From positions 1,488,001 through 1,552,000 of the forward strand of contig NZ_CP034412.1 in assembly GCF_006094275.1 (NCBI RefSeq): 64,000 nucleotides of DNA. The letters run 5' to 3'. This DNA comes from Glutamicibacter creatinolyticus. GTDB lineage: Bacteria > Actinomycetota > Actinomycetes > Actinomycetales > Micrococcaceae. The position numbers and the translations under genes are program-made. This document shows positions 33,457 to 42,376 of the stretch, piece after piece (positions within the stretch are counted from its first letter, which is position 1; the number at the start of each line of letters is the position of its first letter). The notes beneath the pieces were generated by a model. It was given only the letters and a program-made list of their open reading frames with translations, made no database searches and was not told the DNA's origin.

Positions 33457-34626
33457 GTGAGCGCAGCACCGGGTGAGAAGACCCTGAACGAAATCAATGA
33501 ACTGATCCGCCTCGACACCACCAGCCGGGACACCAACCTGCCGCTGATCGAGAAGGTCATCGACAAACTGCATGCCGTCGGGGTGGAGCACACCCTGATC
33601 CACAACGCCGAGGGCACCAAGGCCAACCTGCTGGCCACCATCCCCGCCCACGACGGAACTACCACCGGCGGCATCGTGCTCTCCGGACACACCGACGTGG
33701 TGCCGGTTGACGGGCAGGAATGGAGCAGCGAACCGTTCGAACCGGCGGTACGTGAGGGCAAGCTCTACGGGCGGGGCACCTGCGACATGAAGGCGTTCAT
33801 CGGGGTCATCCTCTCCCGGCTGACCGAACTGACCAGTGCCCGGCTGAAGGAACCGGTCCACCTGGCCTTCTCCTATGACGAGGAGGTCGGCTGCGTCGGC
33901 GCGGTCGGGCTGGTGGAGAAGATCACCGAACTCGGCCTGGCCCCGCGCGGTGCGGTGGTCGGGGAGCCCTCCAGCATGCGGGTGATCCGCGGGCACAAGT
34001 CCATGAACGTGTTCAAGGTCGACTTCCACGGGGTCGCAGCCCACTCCTCGCTGCCCGGGGAGGGGCTGAACGCCATCTCCTACGCCACCCGCTTCGCCCG
34101 CTTTGTCGACGAGGTCTCCGCCGAACTGCGCCAGGGGGAGCGTGATGAGGCATTCATCGAACCGACCACCACCATGAACGTAAACCGCATCGACGGCGGC
34201 ATCGCGGTGAACACCATCCCGGCGCTGTGCACCGTGTTCTTCGAATACCGTTCCCTGGCCAGTGTTGACCGCGAGGCACTGACCGCCCGGATGCGCGCCG
34301 AGGCCGAACGCCTGCGGGACGAGATGCGCCAGGTGAACCCGGCCGGCAGGGTCGACTTCAGCATCCAGGCCGGAGCTCCCGGGCTGGATACCGCCCCGGA
34401 GGCCGAAATCGTGGAACTGGCCGCCCGCTGGGGCGGGGAAACGGCTCAGGACAAGGTCACCTACGGCACCGAGGCCGGCCTGTTCGCCGGCGCCGGGATC
34501 CCCACCGTGGTCTGCGGCCCCGGCGACATCGCCCAGGCGCACGCCCCGGATGAGTTCATCGAGCTGTCCCAGATCACCGCGTGCGAACAGTTCATCGACG
34601 CGATGATCGCCGACCTGTCCCAGTAG
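33457..34626 (+). CDS. M20-family amidohydrolase, acetylornithine-deacetylase-like
   Basis: 389 residues. Metal-site motifs of the M20/ArgE family are present: SGHTDVVPVDG (His, Asp), GRGTCDMKAF (Asp), YDEEVGCVG (Glu-Glu), VGEPSSMRVIRGHK and the dimerisation-domain HSSLPGEGLNAI. ArgE hydrolyses N2-acetylornithine to ornithine. The GTG at 33457 has AGGAG upstream. It is followed 32 nt later by an MHS transporter and is far from other arg genes, so it may act on an imported acyl-amino acid rather than in arginine synthesis (inference). Confidence 0.88.
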   Translation: MSAAPGEKTLNEINELIRLDTTSRDTNLPLIEKVIDKLHAVGVEHTLIHNAEGTKANLLATIPAHDGTTTGGIVLSGHTDVVPVDGQEWSSEPFEPAVREGKLYGRGTCDMKAFIGVILSRLTELTSARLKEPVHLAFSYDEEVGCVGAVGLVEKITELGLAPRGAVVGEPSSMRVIRGHKSMNVFKVDFHGVAAHSSLPGEGLNAISYATRFARFVDEVSAELRQGERDEAFIEPTTTMNVNRIDGGIAVNTIPALCTVFFEYRSLASVDREALTARMRAEAERLRDEMRQVNPAGRVDFSIQAGAPGLDTAPEAEIVELAARWGGETAQDKVTYGTEAGLFAGAGIPTVVCGPGDIAQAHAPDEFIELSQITACEQFIDAMIADLSQ

Positions 34627-34658
34627 CCCGCGCCGCACCCAACAGCCAGGAGGCACCC

Positions 34659-35933
34659 ATGAGCCCACCGCGTGAAGTGACCGCACACCAGCTGAAGGCC
34701 GCCCGCAAGGCGGTCATTTCCTCCTCCATCGGGGCGGCGCTGGAGTGGTTTGACATCATTGTCTACGCCACCTTCGCCACGGTCATCGCCAAGATCTTCT
34801 ACCCCGAGTCCAATCCGACGTTCGCGCTGATCCTTACGTTCGCCACGTTCGCGATCTCCTACATCATCCGCCCGCTGGGCGGGATGGTGCTGGGCAGCTA
34901 CGCGGACCGCAAGGGCCGCAAGGCAGCGCTGACGTTGACCCTGATGCTGATGATGGTCGGCACGCTGATCATGGCCATCGCCCCGACCTACGAGATGGTC
35001 GGGGTGTGGGGTGCGCTGATCATCCTGCTTTCCCGGCTGATCCAGGGCTTCTCCGCCGGCGGCGAGTTCGGCACCGCCACCGCGTTCCTGATTGAGACCG
35101 CACCGCACAAGAAGGCGTTCTACGCCTCCTGGCAGGTGGCCAGCCAGGGCGCCTCGATGCTGCTGGCCAGCGCGTTCGGCTACGTGCTGACCACCCAGCT
35201 GTCCACCCAGGCCCTGGAAAGCTGGGGCTGGCGGGTGCCGTTCTTCGTCGGCCTGCTCATCGGCCCGGTCGGGTTGTACATCCGCGCCCGGCTGGAGGAG
35301 ACCGAGGAATTCGTAGCGGCCGAGAAGGTCAAGGCGCCGCTGGCGACCCTGTTCGCCGGGCACTACGGACGGCTGTTGACCGGCTCGGCGATCATTGGGG
35401 TGGCCACCATCTCGGTGTACATGATCCTGTACATGCCCACCTTCGCGGTGACGAACCTGGGGATCCCGGCCGACGCCGCGTTCCTGGGCGGGGTGGCGGC
35501 CGGAACCATCACCCTGTTCGGGGTGCCGCTGGTCGGGCACCTGGCCGACCGGGTCGGTCCGGCCAGGGTGATGACCTATGCGGCGATCGCCGCCCTGGTG
35601 TTGGCCTGGCCGCTGTTCCGGCTGATGACCTCCACCCCGACCGTGCCGGTGATGGTGGTGGTGATCGCGCTGCTGGGCGTGATCATGTCCTTCTACTTCG
35701 GACCGATGCCGGCCCTGCTCTCCAACCTGTTCCCGGCCGCGATCCGCGGCTCGGGCCTGTCGGTCACCTACAACATCGGGGTGACGCTGCTGGGCGGCAT
35801 CGCCCCGCTGGTGCTGACCTGGCTGCTGAGCGTGACCGGATCCCTGGACGCCCCGAGCCTGTACTACATGGCGATCGCGGTGATCTCGCTGATCGGGCTG
35901 GGCTTCGCCCGGCGCAAGTACGCGCAGCAGTAA
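34659..35933 (+). CDS. MHS-family MFS transporter
   Basis: 424 residues, 12 predicted TM helices. ISSSIGAALEWFDIIVYATF and the LGGMVLGSYADRKGRKAALT loop mark the metabolite:H+ symporter subgroup. ATG 34659 follows CAGGAGGCACCC, and this start gives the normal MHS N-terminus. It lies 32 nt after the ArgE-like gene and ends at a long bidirectional terminator, so the pair forms an uptake-plus-hydrolysis operon. It is a paralogue of the transporter at 21027-22412. Confidence 0.9.
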   Translation: MSPPREVTAHQLKAARKAVISSSIGAALEWFDIIVYATFATVIAKIFYPESNPTFALILTFATFAISYIIRPLGGMVLGSYADRKGRKAALTLTLMLMMVGTLIMAIAPTYEMVGVWGALIILLSRLIQGFSAGGEFGTATAFLIETAPHKKAFYASWQVASQGASMLLASAFGYVLTTQLSTQALESWGWRVPFFVGLLIGPVGLYIRARLEETEEFVAAEKVKAPLATLFAGHYGRLLTGSAIIGVATISVYMILYMPTFAVTNLGIPADAAFLGGVAAGTITLFGVPLVGHLADRVGPARVMTYAAIAALVLAWPLFRLMTSTPTVPVMVVVIALLGVIMSFYFGPMPALLSNLFPAAIRGSGLSVTYNIGVTLLGGIAPLVLTWLLSVTGSLDAPSLYYMAIAVISLIGLGFARRKYAQQ

Positions 35934-35950
35934 CCGCGCCACGGCAAGCA

Positions 35951-35993
35951 GAACGCCCCCGAAAAACCATCAAGCGGTTTTTCGGGGGCGTTC
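35951..35993. terminator. Bidirectional terminator
   Basis: GAACGCCCCCGAAAAACC (35951-35968) pairs perfectly over 18 bp with GGTTTTTCGGGGGCGTTC (35976-35993), 7-nt loop. It lies between the converging MHS transporter and hemolysin III genes. Confidence 0.85.
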
Positions 35994-36019
35994 TTCGCGT
36001 GCGGAGAGTCTGCGGGTTC

Positions 36020-36715
36020 TTACAGTGCCACCAGCAGCACCGCGGTCCAGTGGCACAGGTAGGCCAGGACGGTGCAGGCGTGGAAGAGCTCGTGGAACCC
36101 GAAGACGGTGGGCAGCGGGTTGGGGCGCTTGAGCGCGTAGAACACCGCACCCACGGTGTAGAACAGGCCGCCGATGATGATCAGGATCATTACCGCGGGG
36201 CTGGCGGCAAAGAAGGCCGGCAGGTACATGACCGCGCCCCAGCCCAGCAGGATGTACAGGCTCACCGACAGCCAGCGCGGGGCGCCGGGCCACAGCGTGC
36301 GCACCAGCACGCCCAGCAGGGCACCGGCCCAGATGATGCTCAGCACGATGATCGCCTGCTTCAGCGGCAGGATCAGCCACGCCACCGGCGTGTAGGTGCC
36401 GGCGATCAGCAGGAAGATGTTCGCGTGGTCCGCCCGGCGCAGCCATGCGGTCTGCCGGGCACTCCAGTTCCCGCGGTGGTAAATCGCCGAGGTGCCAAAG
36501 AGCAGGATCGAGGTCAGGGCGAAGACCGCGGCGGTCCATTCGGCCGCCGTCCCATTGGCCAGCAACACCAGCAGCAGCCCCATGATGATGGACAGCGGCG
36601 TGGTCCAGGCGTGCAGGGTGCCCCGCCACCGGGTGCGTTCGGTGCCGAAGACCGGTCGGGGGATGCCAGGGGGCGTGGGAAGTGGGCGGTTGGCATGCGA
36701 GGACTGGGCGCTCAT
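36020..36715 (-). CDS. Hemolysin III / PAQR-like membrane protein
   Basis: 231 residues with seven hydrophobic segments. Family motifs are SAIYHRGNWSARQTAWLRRA, DHANIFLLIAGTYTP and the C-terminal FGFHELFHACTVLAYLCHW, whose His residues match the conserved metal-type site of PAQR/HlyIII proteins. The start ATG 36715 (MSAQSSHANRPLPTPPG) has AAGGAGTG upstream; the longer open frame lacks support. True haemolytic activity should not be assumed. Confidence 0.88.
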   Translation of the reverse strand: MSAQSSHANRPLPTPPGIPRPVFGTERTRWRGTLHAWTTPLSIIMGLLLVLLANGTAAEWTAAVFALTSILLFGTSAIYHRGNWSARQTAWLRRADHANIFLLIAGTYTPVAWLILPLKQAIIVLSIIWAGALLGVLVRTLWPGAPRWLSVSLYILLGWGAVMYLPAFFAASPAVMILIIIGGLFYTVGAVFYALKRPNPLPTVFGFHELFHACTVLAYLCHWTAVLLVAL

Positions 36716-36987
36716 GATCACTCCTTGACGGGCCGGGGCGGAAGGCCGAAACGCTACTGTTGAGTATATTTCACCGGTCTGTGAGCGCACAGTGTACGTC
36801 TTTGGCGAATGCCGGGCGGCGAGCCGTGGGGCAGCGCCTGCCCACCCCTTCCGCCGGGAATGCTTCGGTGCTATCTTTAACTTTGTAATGCAAAGTGCTT
36901 GCCACTGGAAAGTCAGAAGGTTGTGAAAAGGACTCCGGCTTGGCAGCGTGCCGCGTATTTCGACACCCAGCAAGGGAATGGTTCACC

Positions 36988-37641
36988 ATGGACGCCAACG
37001 AGAGCCACCTGGAACCCGCCGCCATCCTGCGCGGCATTGATGAACTAAGCGCCAGTACCCAACGGGCCATGGGCCCGAACACCAGCCTGCTCTACCTGTT
37101 GTGGGGAGCGGTGTGGCTGCTGGGGTTTCTGGCCTTCTACCTGGCCTTCATCCCGGGCGCCGAGCCGTTGCTGCCACTGTGGCTGGCGGCCCTGGTCGCC
37201 GGGATCCTGGTGGCAGGCGCCATCGTGTTCTCCGCGGTCCACTCCGCCCGCAGGGCCCAGGGCACCCGCGGACCGAGCATGATCCAGGGCGCCGTCTACG
37301 GCAACTGCTTCGCCCTGAGCTTTATCCTGGCCGGTCTGCTGGGATGGCGCCTGGCGGCCGCGGGGCTGGATGCGGCGGGACTGGCCTCCTACGCCCTGGC
37401 CGCCGCCTGCCTGGTGATCGGTTCACTGGCCGCGGTCGGGGCGTTGGTCTGGAACGACAGGGCGCAGCTGGTCACGGGCGGCTGGATTCTGTTGGTGGGT
37501 TTGCTCTCCCTGGCCCTGCCGTCACCACATCACCTGTTGGTCGGTGCCCTCGGCGGGCTGGGCATGATGCTGATCGGCGTGCTCCTGGCCGCCCGTCCGG
37601 CACTGGTGTCCGGTCCGGTGCTGCAGGTGGGCCATGTCTGA
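36988..37641 (+). CDS. Integral membrane protein paired with winged-helix regulator
   Basis: 217 residues with about six hydrophobic segments beginning LLYLLWGAVWLLGFLAFYLA at about residues 34-53. Start ATG 36988 (MDANESHLEPAAILRGIDEL) after AAGGGAATGG. The last 8 nt overlap the next gene, a small regulator, so both come from one transcript. No transport family recognised; the membrane protein / HTH pairing resembles stress or differentiation modules of unknown role. Confidence 0.72.
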   Translation: MDANESHLEPAAILRGIDELSASTQRAMGPNTSLLYLLWGAVWLLGFLAFYLAFIPGAEPLLPLWLAALVAGILVAGAIVFSAVHSARRAQGTRGPSMIQGAVYGNCFALSFILAGLLGWRLAAAGLDAAGLASYALAAACLVIGSLAAVGALVWNDRAQLVTGGWILLVGLLSLALPSPHHLLVGALGGLGMMLIGVLLAARPALVSGPVLQVGHV

Positions 37642-37930
37642 GCTGGACCCGGTGATCCACGCCCAGGCGCGACTGCGCACCATGACGGTGTTGAACACGC
37701 TGGGCGTGGGGGACACCATCGCCTTTCCTCGCCTGCAGGAACTGCTGCAGATGACCTCCGGCAACCTGGCCACCCACCTGCGCAAGCTGGAAGGCAGCGG
37801 TTATGTGAGCGTGGAGAAGGTCCTGGAGGGACGAAGCCCGGTGACGTACATCGGGTTGAGCCAGGAGGGCCGCAGTGCGTTCGCCACCTACAAGCGGCAG
37901 CTGCGCAAGCTCCTGGAATCCACCGGCTGA
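37634..37930 (+). CDS. Winged-helix transcriptional regulator (ArsR/MarR-like, HTH_27 type)
   Basis: 98 residues: MTVLNTLGVGDTIAFPRLQE, LLQMTSGNLATHLRKLEGSG and YVSVEKVLEGRSPVTYIGLS form a complete winged helix; the RSPVTYIGLSQEGRSAFATY stretch is typical of the small stand-alone regulators in this group. The ATG at 37634 overlaps the preceding membrane-protein gene by 8 nt. It probably controls this two-gene operon. Confidence 0.85.
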   Translation: MSELDPVIHAQARLRTMTVLNTLGVGDTIAFPRLQELLQMTSGNLATHLRKLEGSGYVSVEKVLEGRSPVTYIGLSQEGRSAFATYKRQLRKLLESTG

Positions 37931-37950
37931 TGCGTTCGGGGGAACGTTCA

Positions 37951-37982
37951 ATCCCTGAGGTCGGTCTATCCCTGAGGTCGGT
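37951..37982 (+). repeat. Tandem duplication of 15 bp
   Basis: ATCCCTGAGGTCGGT occurs at 37951-37965 and again at 37968-37982 with a 2-nt CT between. It lies between the regulator and the end of the frameshifted hydrolase gene; the second unit touches the hydrolase stop codon. Confidence 0.8.
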
Positions 37983-39341
37983 TAGGGGAGCAGGTCCTGG
38001 AGCAGGGCATAGAACTGCTCGTTGTTGAAGTAGGCGCCGTGGCTGCGGGGAAACGCCACCCCGTTATCCACCTGGTGGTCGCTGGCCTTCGCGCCGAACA
38101 GCCCGGCACTGCGGTAGGCCAGGAAGTCTCGATCGTCGTAGATGAAATGGGTGGGCGGGAAATCCGCGGGCAGCTGGTAGTCGGGGGGCAAAACGCCCGG
38201 CAGGCAGCGCATCGAGCTCAAAAAGCAGCCCCGATGCCGAGCCCACCGCGATGAGTTGTTTCACCTGGGGCAGGGGTTCGCCCAGGAGCAGGTCCATTAC
38301 CGCCACGGCGCCCAGACTGTGGGCAATGATGATGAGGTCCTGGTCCCCGATGTCCAAAATTTGCCGGCGGATGAATTGACGCAGGTCCTCGCCGCGCGCC
38401 AGGTATTTCAGCACGTCTCCCACGGCGGGAGCCGCCTCCTGGGTCAGCTGCACTCGGCGCTTGGCCGCCCACCGGGTGGCGAAGCCCAGCACCAGTTCCA
38501 GCAGGGTGCTGGTCACGGTGGACTCGCTGTGTTCGGCCAGTTCCCGGGCCAGCAGTACCGCTGCTGCCTGCCCCTCAATGGCCCGGCGGTGCTCCCCGTC
38601 CACCGCCGCATAGCTGCCCAGCTGCCCATCCCGGTGCCGCAGGGCCAGTGCGGTGAATGCTCGGGCCAGCCCCTGGGCGTGTTCGGCGGCCGGGAGCGCG
38701 GCCCGGCCAAAACGGCTGAAGGATTCACTGGCCACCAATTCGGTGGCTGCCGCCAGTGCCGTGGACTCCAGGCCGGCATCACGCAGCGATCGGCTCAGCC
38801 CGGTATCCGGTTCCAGCCCGGCACCCAGCAGCCGCGCCAAATCACCTGGGTCCCGGGATTCGCCGCGGCCCGATCCCGCAGCGCGTTCTGGTGAGGTTCC
38901 GGGTTGCGTGCCGTCCTGGTGGCGGTGGGAGAGCGCCTCCAGCTCCAGCAGGGGATCGGAGTCCAGCAGCTCCCACAACTGGACATGCAATTGCCGCGGA
39001 TCATGGACCACCCCGTCCTGGTCTGCCAGGGCTTGCGCCGTCGCCGACTTCCGCTGCGCCAACGCCTGAACCAGCAGTGAGCCAAACGCCGGTTCCATTC
39101 GCGTCGAGGCGTTTGCCAGGCTCTCGGAGGTGGCTGTTTCCAGGGATGGAGTATCCGGTTCGGCGCCGGGCACGGATATCCCGCCGGCCAGGAGGTTGGC
39201 GCCCACGGCATCGCCCCAACGGCAGGCATGCAGCGTGTACCCCGGACGCATCCGGTTCAAGTGGGCAGAGAGCTTGGCGAAGTAGTCATCGATTCCGGCG
39301 CCGCGCACTCCCATGCCGGGGATAAACAGAACGCTGGTCAT
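37982..39341 (-). pseudogene. Alpha/beta-hydrolase-fold protein, frameshifted near the C-terminus
   Basis: From ATG 39341 the frame reads VLFIPGMGVRGAGIDDYFAK and, near residue 340, IIIAHSLGAVAVMDLLLGEP, a GxSxG-like nucleophile elbow. After LLFELDALPAG the frame changes at about 38182-38198; the expected end PPDYQLPADFPPTHFIYDDR through FPRSHGAYFNNEQFYALLQD is in another frame and stops at 37982. The final SHGAYF probably carries the catalytic His, so the shift removes it. The junction is in GGG and C6 runs, which makes sequencing error or slippage plausible. Residues 80-250 form a helical cap without recognised motifs. Probable lipase/esterase-like protein. Confidence 0.75.
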
Positions 39342-39500
39342 CTCACCGCCCCTTCACCTGCGCGATGGTGGCGCAGGAGTGCGCCGTCTGCCCATTCTAG
39401 GAGCTGGGCCGAGGGTGGTGAAGGGTCGCGGTGTCCGAGCGTCGAGGGTCGGGAAGGGGCGGTCTCGTCTGCCGGGAAAGGCCGCGCTTAACGCGCGAGA

Positions 39501-39535
39501 CCCGCCGCTTCCGAAAAGTATCCGGAAACGGCGGG
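39501..39535 (-). terminator. Terminator of the second GlsB/YeaQ gene
   Basis: CCCGCCG-TTCCG (39501-39513) pairs with CGGAA-CGGCGGG (39523-39535) with one mismatched base, about 48 nt past the gene stop on the minus strand. Confidence 0.65.
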
Positions 39536-39583
39536 CCAGCGGACCTGGGACCCTAACGGGCCGAGGCCAAGCAAGTGAGGCGG

Positions 39584-39844
39584 TTAGGCCCTCTTGCGGG
39601 TCAGTAGACCCCAGATGATCAAGACGACCAGGGCACCGCCAATGGCGAGTAGCCACGTGGACAACGACCAGAATTCGTTGATGCCCACTCCGAAAACGGC
39701 AGAGCCGATCCAGCCGCCGACGATGGCGCCTACGACGCCGAGCAGCAGCGTGACGAGCCAGCCGCCACCTTGTTCACCTGGCTTGATCGCCTTGGCGATG
39801 GCGCCGGCAATCAATCCCAATACGATCCATCCAAGAAATCCCAT
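39584..39844 (-). CDS. GlsB/YeaQ/YmgE family stress-response membrane protein, copy 2
   Basis: 86 residues, three hydrophobic segments, MGFLGWIVLGLIAGAIAKAI at the N-terminus and GLLTRKRA at the C-terminus. It differs from the copy at 16532-16792 at only 7 positions by eye, all conservative (Ile/Leu/Val, Asp/Asn, Ser/Ala). Both copies sit at the left end of apparently unrelated gene blocks and have their own terminators. Confidence 0.9.
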   Translation of the reverse strand: MGFLGWIVLGLIAGAIAKAIKPGEQGGGWLVTLLLGVVGAIVGGWIGSAVFGVGINEFWSLSTWLLAIGGALVVLIIWGLLTRKRA

Positions 39845-40110
39845 GGTTCACCCCACTGGTCTGAATGTTTGTAGTGGTCGGTTTTGATCCACTTAGTGGT
39901 GAGACTACGTGCTCATTCTCCGAAGTCAAAGCACTTCTTGGGAAACGTTCAGCATCTTTTTGTGCCGCGCTGGATCCTTCAAATCTTGAACCTGCACTTG
40001 AAGGTTAATAATCAGTTCTCCGGCCATTCAAACCCCTAGTGAAACTCGGGTTAGACCATAAAGTCCGTAGTTGCTGAAAGCCACTTGGTTCCCGGCACTG
40101 CCGGTGATGC
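39845..40110. other. Intergenic region between GlsB copy 2 and the gluconate operon
   Basis: No gene seen. It is AT-richer than its surroundings and must carry the leftward promoter of the GlsB gene; the rightward gntK promoter starts at 40111. Confidence 0.5.
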
Positions 40111-40179
40111 TTGACACCCCTGCGGGGCAGGCCTAGTCTGAATAAATCAGATTTAAGTCGTGAGTTTTTGACTTAAGTC
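40111..40179 (+). promoter_or_regulatory. gntK promoter with GntR operators
   Basis: TTGACA (40111-40116) and TAGTCT (40134-40139) are spaced by 17 nt. The palindrome TAAATC-A-GATTTA (40143-40155) covers the expected transcription start, and the same 18-nt context recurs at 43853-43870. A second perfect palindrome GACTTAAGTC lies at 40170-40179. Operators placed on and after the start site imply repression, relieved by gluconate or a derivative (inference). Confidence 0.75.
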
Positions 40180-40210
40180 TGACATTAGTGGAACACAACG
40201 GAGTGAAGAG

Positions 40211-40729
40211 ATGACACAGCAGGTCATGCCCATGGTCATTATGGGCGTATCCGGATGCGGCAAGTCGACCATCGGCGAACTTTTGGCCCAGCGGCTGGGC
40301 GTGGAATTCATCGACGGGGACGGCCTGCACCCCACGTCCAACAAGGACAAAATGGGTGCCGGGATCCCGCTGACCGACACCGACCGCGCACCCTGGCTGG
40401 AAATCATCGGCCAGCGCCTGGCCGAGCGCGACGCCAACGGCCAGCCGGTCATCATCGCCTGCTCGGCGCTGAAGCGCTCCTACCGGGACGCGATCCGCGC
40501 GCACGAGCCGGAAACCCGTTTCATTCACCTGGTCGGGGGCAAGGAACTGATCCGCGGGCGCATGGACGCGCGCGAACACGAATTCATGCCCTCCTCGCTG
40601 CTGACCAGCCAGCTGACCACGCTGGAAGTTCCCAACCCCGATGAACACGCCATCAGCGTGGACATCAACCAAACCCCCCAGCAAATCGTTGCCTACATCC
40701 TGGGCGAACTGGGCCTGGATAACCGCTAG
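40211..40729 (+). CDS. gntK: Gluconokinase
   Basis: Phosphorylates D-gluconate to 6-phosphogluconate with ATP. 172 residues, usual length for the GntK/AroK-like P-loop family. P-loop GVSGCGKST (12-20), then FIDGDGLHPTSNKDKMGAGI, ACSALKRSYRD and REHEFMPSSLLTSQ are diagnostic. ATG 40211 has GGAGTGAAGAG upstream. It lies 68 nt before gntP in the same operon, behind a promoter overlapped by the repeated palindrome. Its product is the substrate of Gnd, encoded at 43998. Confidence 0.96.
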   Translation: MTQQVMPMVIMGVSGCGKSTIGELLAQRLGVEFIDGDGLHPTSNKDKMGAGIPLTDTDRAPWLEIIGQRLAERDANGQPVIIACSALKRSYRDAIRAHEPETRFIHLVGGKELIRGRMDAREHEFMPSSLLTSQLTTLEVPNPDEHAISVDINQTPQQIVAYILGELGLDNR

Positions 40730-40797
40730 CCGGCGCTGGCCCACCCTGCGGGGTCGACGTGTCGACCCCTTTTACCAACCATTGATCAAGGACGACA

Positions 40798-42210
40798 ATG
40801 AACACTGACCTAGTCCTGAATTGGACGCTGAGTACCCCGGCGCTGCTGGGTCTGGCGGTGGCGGCCATCGCCCTGCTGCTGGTGCTGATCATCCGCTTCC
40901 GCGTCCACGCGTTCATCGCGCTGGTGCTCACCAGCCTGCTGACCGCCGTGGCCGCAGGCATCCCGGCCGGTGAAATCATCGGCACACTGACCTCCGGCTT
41001 CGGCGGCACCCTGGCCAGTGTGGCCCTGCTGGTGGGCCTGGGCGCGATGCTCGGGCGCATGCTGGAAACCAGTGGCGGCGCCCAGATCATGACCACCTGG
41101 CTGATCGACCGCTTTGGTGAGAAGCGCGCCCCGCTGGCGCTGTCGGTTGCCTCGCTGCTGTTCGGCTTCCCGATCTTCTTCGACGCCGGCCTGGTCGTCA
41201 TGCTGCCGATCATCTTCACCGTTGCCCGCCGCCTGGGCGGCTCGCTGCTGTTCTACGCGGTGCCCGCGGCGACCGCGTTCTCGGTCATGCACATCTTCGT
41301 GCCCCCGCACCCGGGCCCGGTGGCCGCCTCCGGCCTGCTGAACGCGAACGTCGGGCTGGTGCTGCTGCTCGGCCTGATCGTGGCGATCCCGACCTGGTTC
41401 TTCGCCGGTCACCTGTACGGCAAGTTCGTGGGCAAGCGCTTCAACGTGGCCGTGCCGGACATCCTGAACGCGGCGCTGGGCGCGGAGGACAAGGACGAGT
41501 TCAAGTCCTCCCCGTCGGTGGGCACCGTCTTCAGCCTGCTGCTGCTGCCGCTGGTGCTGATCTTCCTGAACACCGGGCTGAACATGCTGGGCACCGCCGG
41601 CGTGGTGGACCCCGAGGCGATGTGGGTGCAGTGGCTGCGCCTGCTGGGTGAAACCCCGGTCGCGCTGATGATCTCGGTGCTGCTGGCCATGTACCTGCTG
41701 GGCTTCCGCAAGAAAAAGGACAAGACCCTGATCGAGACCGTCGTGGACTCGGCGTTGGGCCCGGTGTGCTCGATCATCCTGATCACCGGCGCTGGCGGCA
41801 TGTTCGGCGGCGTGCTGCGCGCCAGCGGCATCGGCAACGCGATCGCCGACTCGCTGGAGCAGGTGGGCATGCCGCTGATCGTGGCCGGCTTCCTGATCGC
41901 CGCCGTGGTGCGCCTGGCCCAGGGTTCGGCCACCGTGGCGTTGACCACCGCCGCGGCCATCGTGCAGCCGGCCGTGCTGGACAGCGCGGACCTGAGCGCC
42001 TTCCAGGTCGCCACCATCGTGCTGGCGCTGGCCGCCGGCTCGGTGTTCGCCGGCCACGTGAACGACTCCGGCTTCTGGCTGGTCTCGCGCTTCTTCCAGA
42101 TGGACGTGCCCACCACCTTGAAGGTGTGGACCGTGGGCCAGGCCCTGGTCGGTGGCGTGGGCTTCATCTTCGCGATGGTGCTCTACGGCGTGGCGACCAT
42201 GCTCGCCTAG
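40798..42210 (+). CDS. gntP: Gluconate permease (GntP family)
   Basis: 470 residues and about 12 TM helices, proton-coupled import of D-gluconate. Family motifs: GFGGTLASVALLVGLGAMLG, GRMLETSGGAQ, FGFPIFFDAGLVVMLPIIF, FVPPHPGPVAASG and, at the C-terminus, AGHVNDSGFWLVSRFFQMDV. ATG 40798 after a GACGACA-preceded AAGG. Second gene of the gntK-gntP operon. Confidence 0.95.
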   Translation: MNTDLVLNWTLSTPALLGLAVAAIALLLVLIIRFRVHAFIALVLTSLLTAVAAGIPAGEIIGTLTSGFGGTLASVALLVGLGAMLGRMLETSGGAQIMTTWLIDRFGEKRAPLALSVASLLFGFPIFFDAGLVVMLPIIFTVARRLGGSLLFYAVPAATAFSVMHIFVPPHPGPVAASGLLNANVGLVLLLGLIVAIPTWFFAGHLYGKFVGKRFNVAVPDILNAALGAEDKDEFKSSPSVGTVFSLLLLPLVLIFLNTGLNMLGTAGVVDPEAMWVQWLRLLGETPVALMISVLLAMYLLGFRKKKDKTLIETVVDSALGPVCSIILITGAGGMFGGVLRASGIGNAIADSLEQVGMPLIVAGFLIAAVVRLAQGSATVALTTAAAIVQPAVLDSADLSAFQVATIVLALAAGSVFAGHVNDSGFWLVSRFFQMDVPTTLKVWTVGQALVGGVGFIFAMVLYGVATMLA

Positions 42211-42376
42211 CAACACCACGCCCCGTTTCCGACGGCCGGTTCCAGCGCAACAGCGGTTGCGCCGGGACCGGCCGCCGGCTTTAAGGCCCCGGGCGGCTTG
42301 GTGTCACCTGCGCCATGCTTGCGCCACTGACCGGCGGGCCGCCCGGGGCAGGCCCGACTCCGTATACTCGTGATCC

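Noticed and set aside
34461-35942. Leftward 493-residue frame opposite the MHS transporter
   Set aside because: Extreme His/Gln/Arg/Gly content is the mirror of a GC-rich membrane-protein gene; no family signal.
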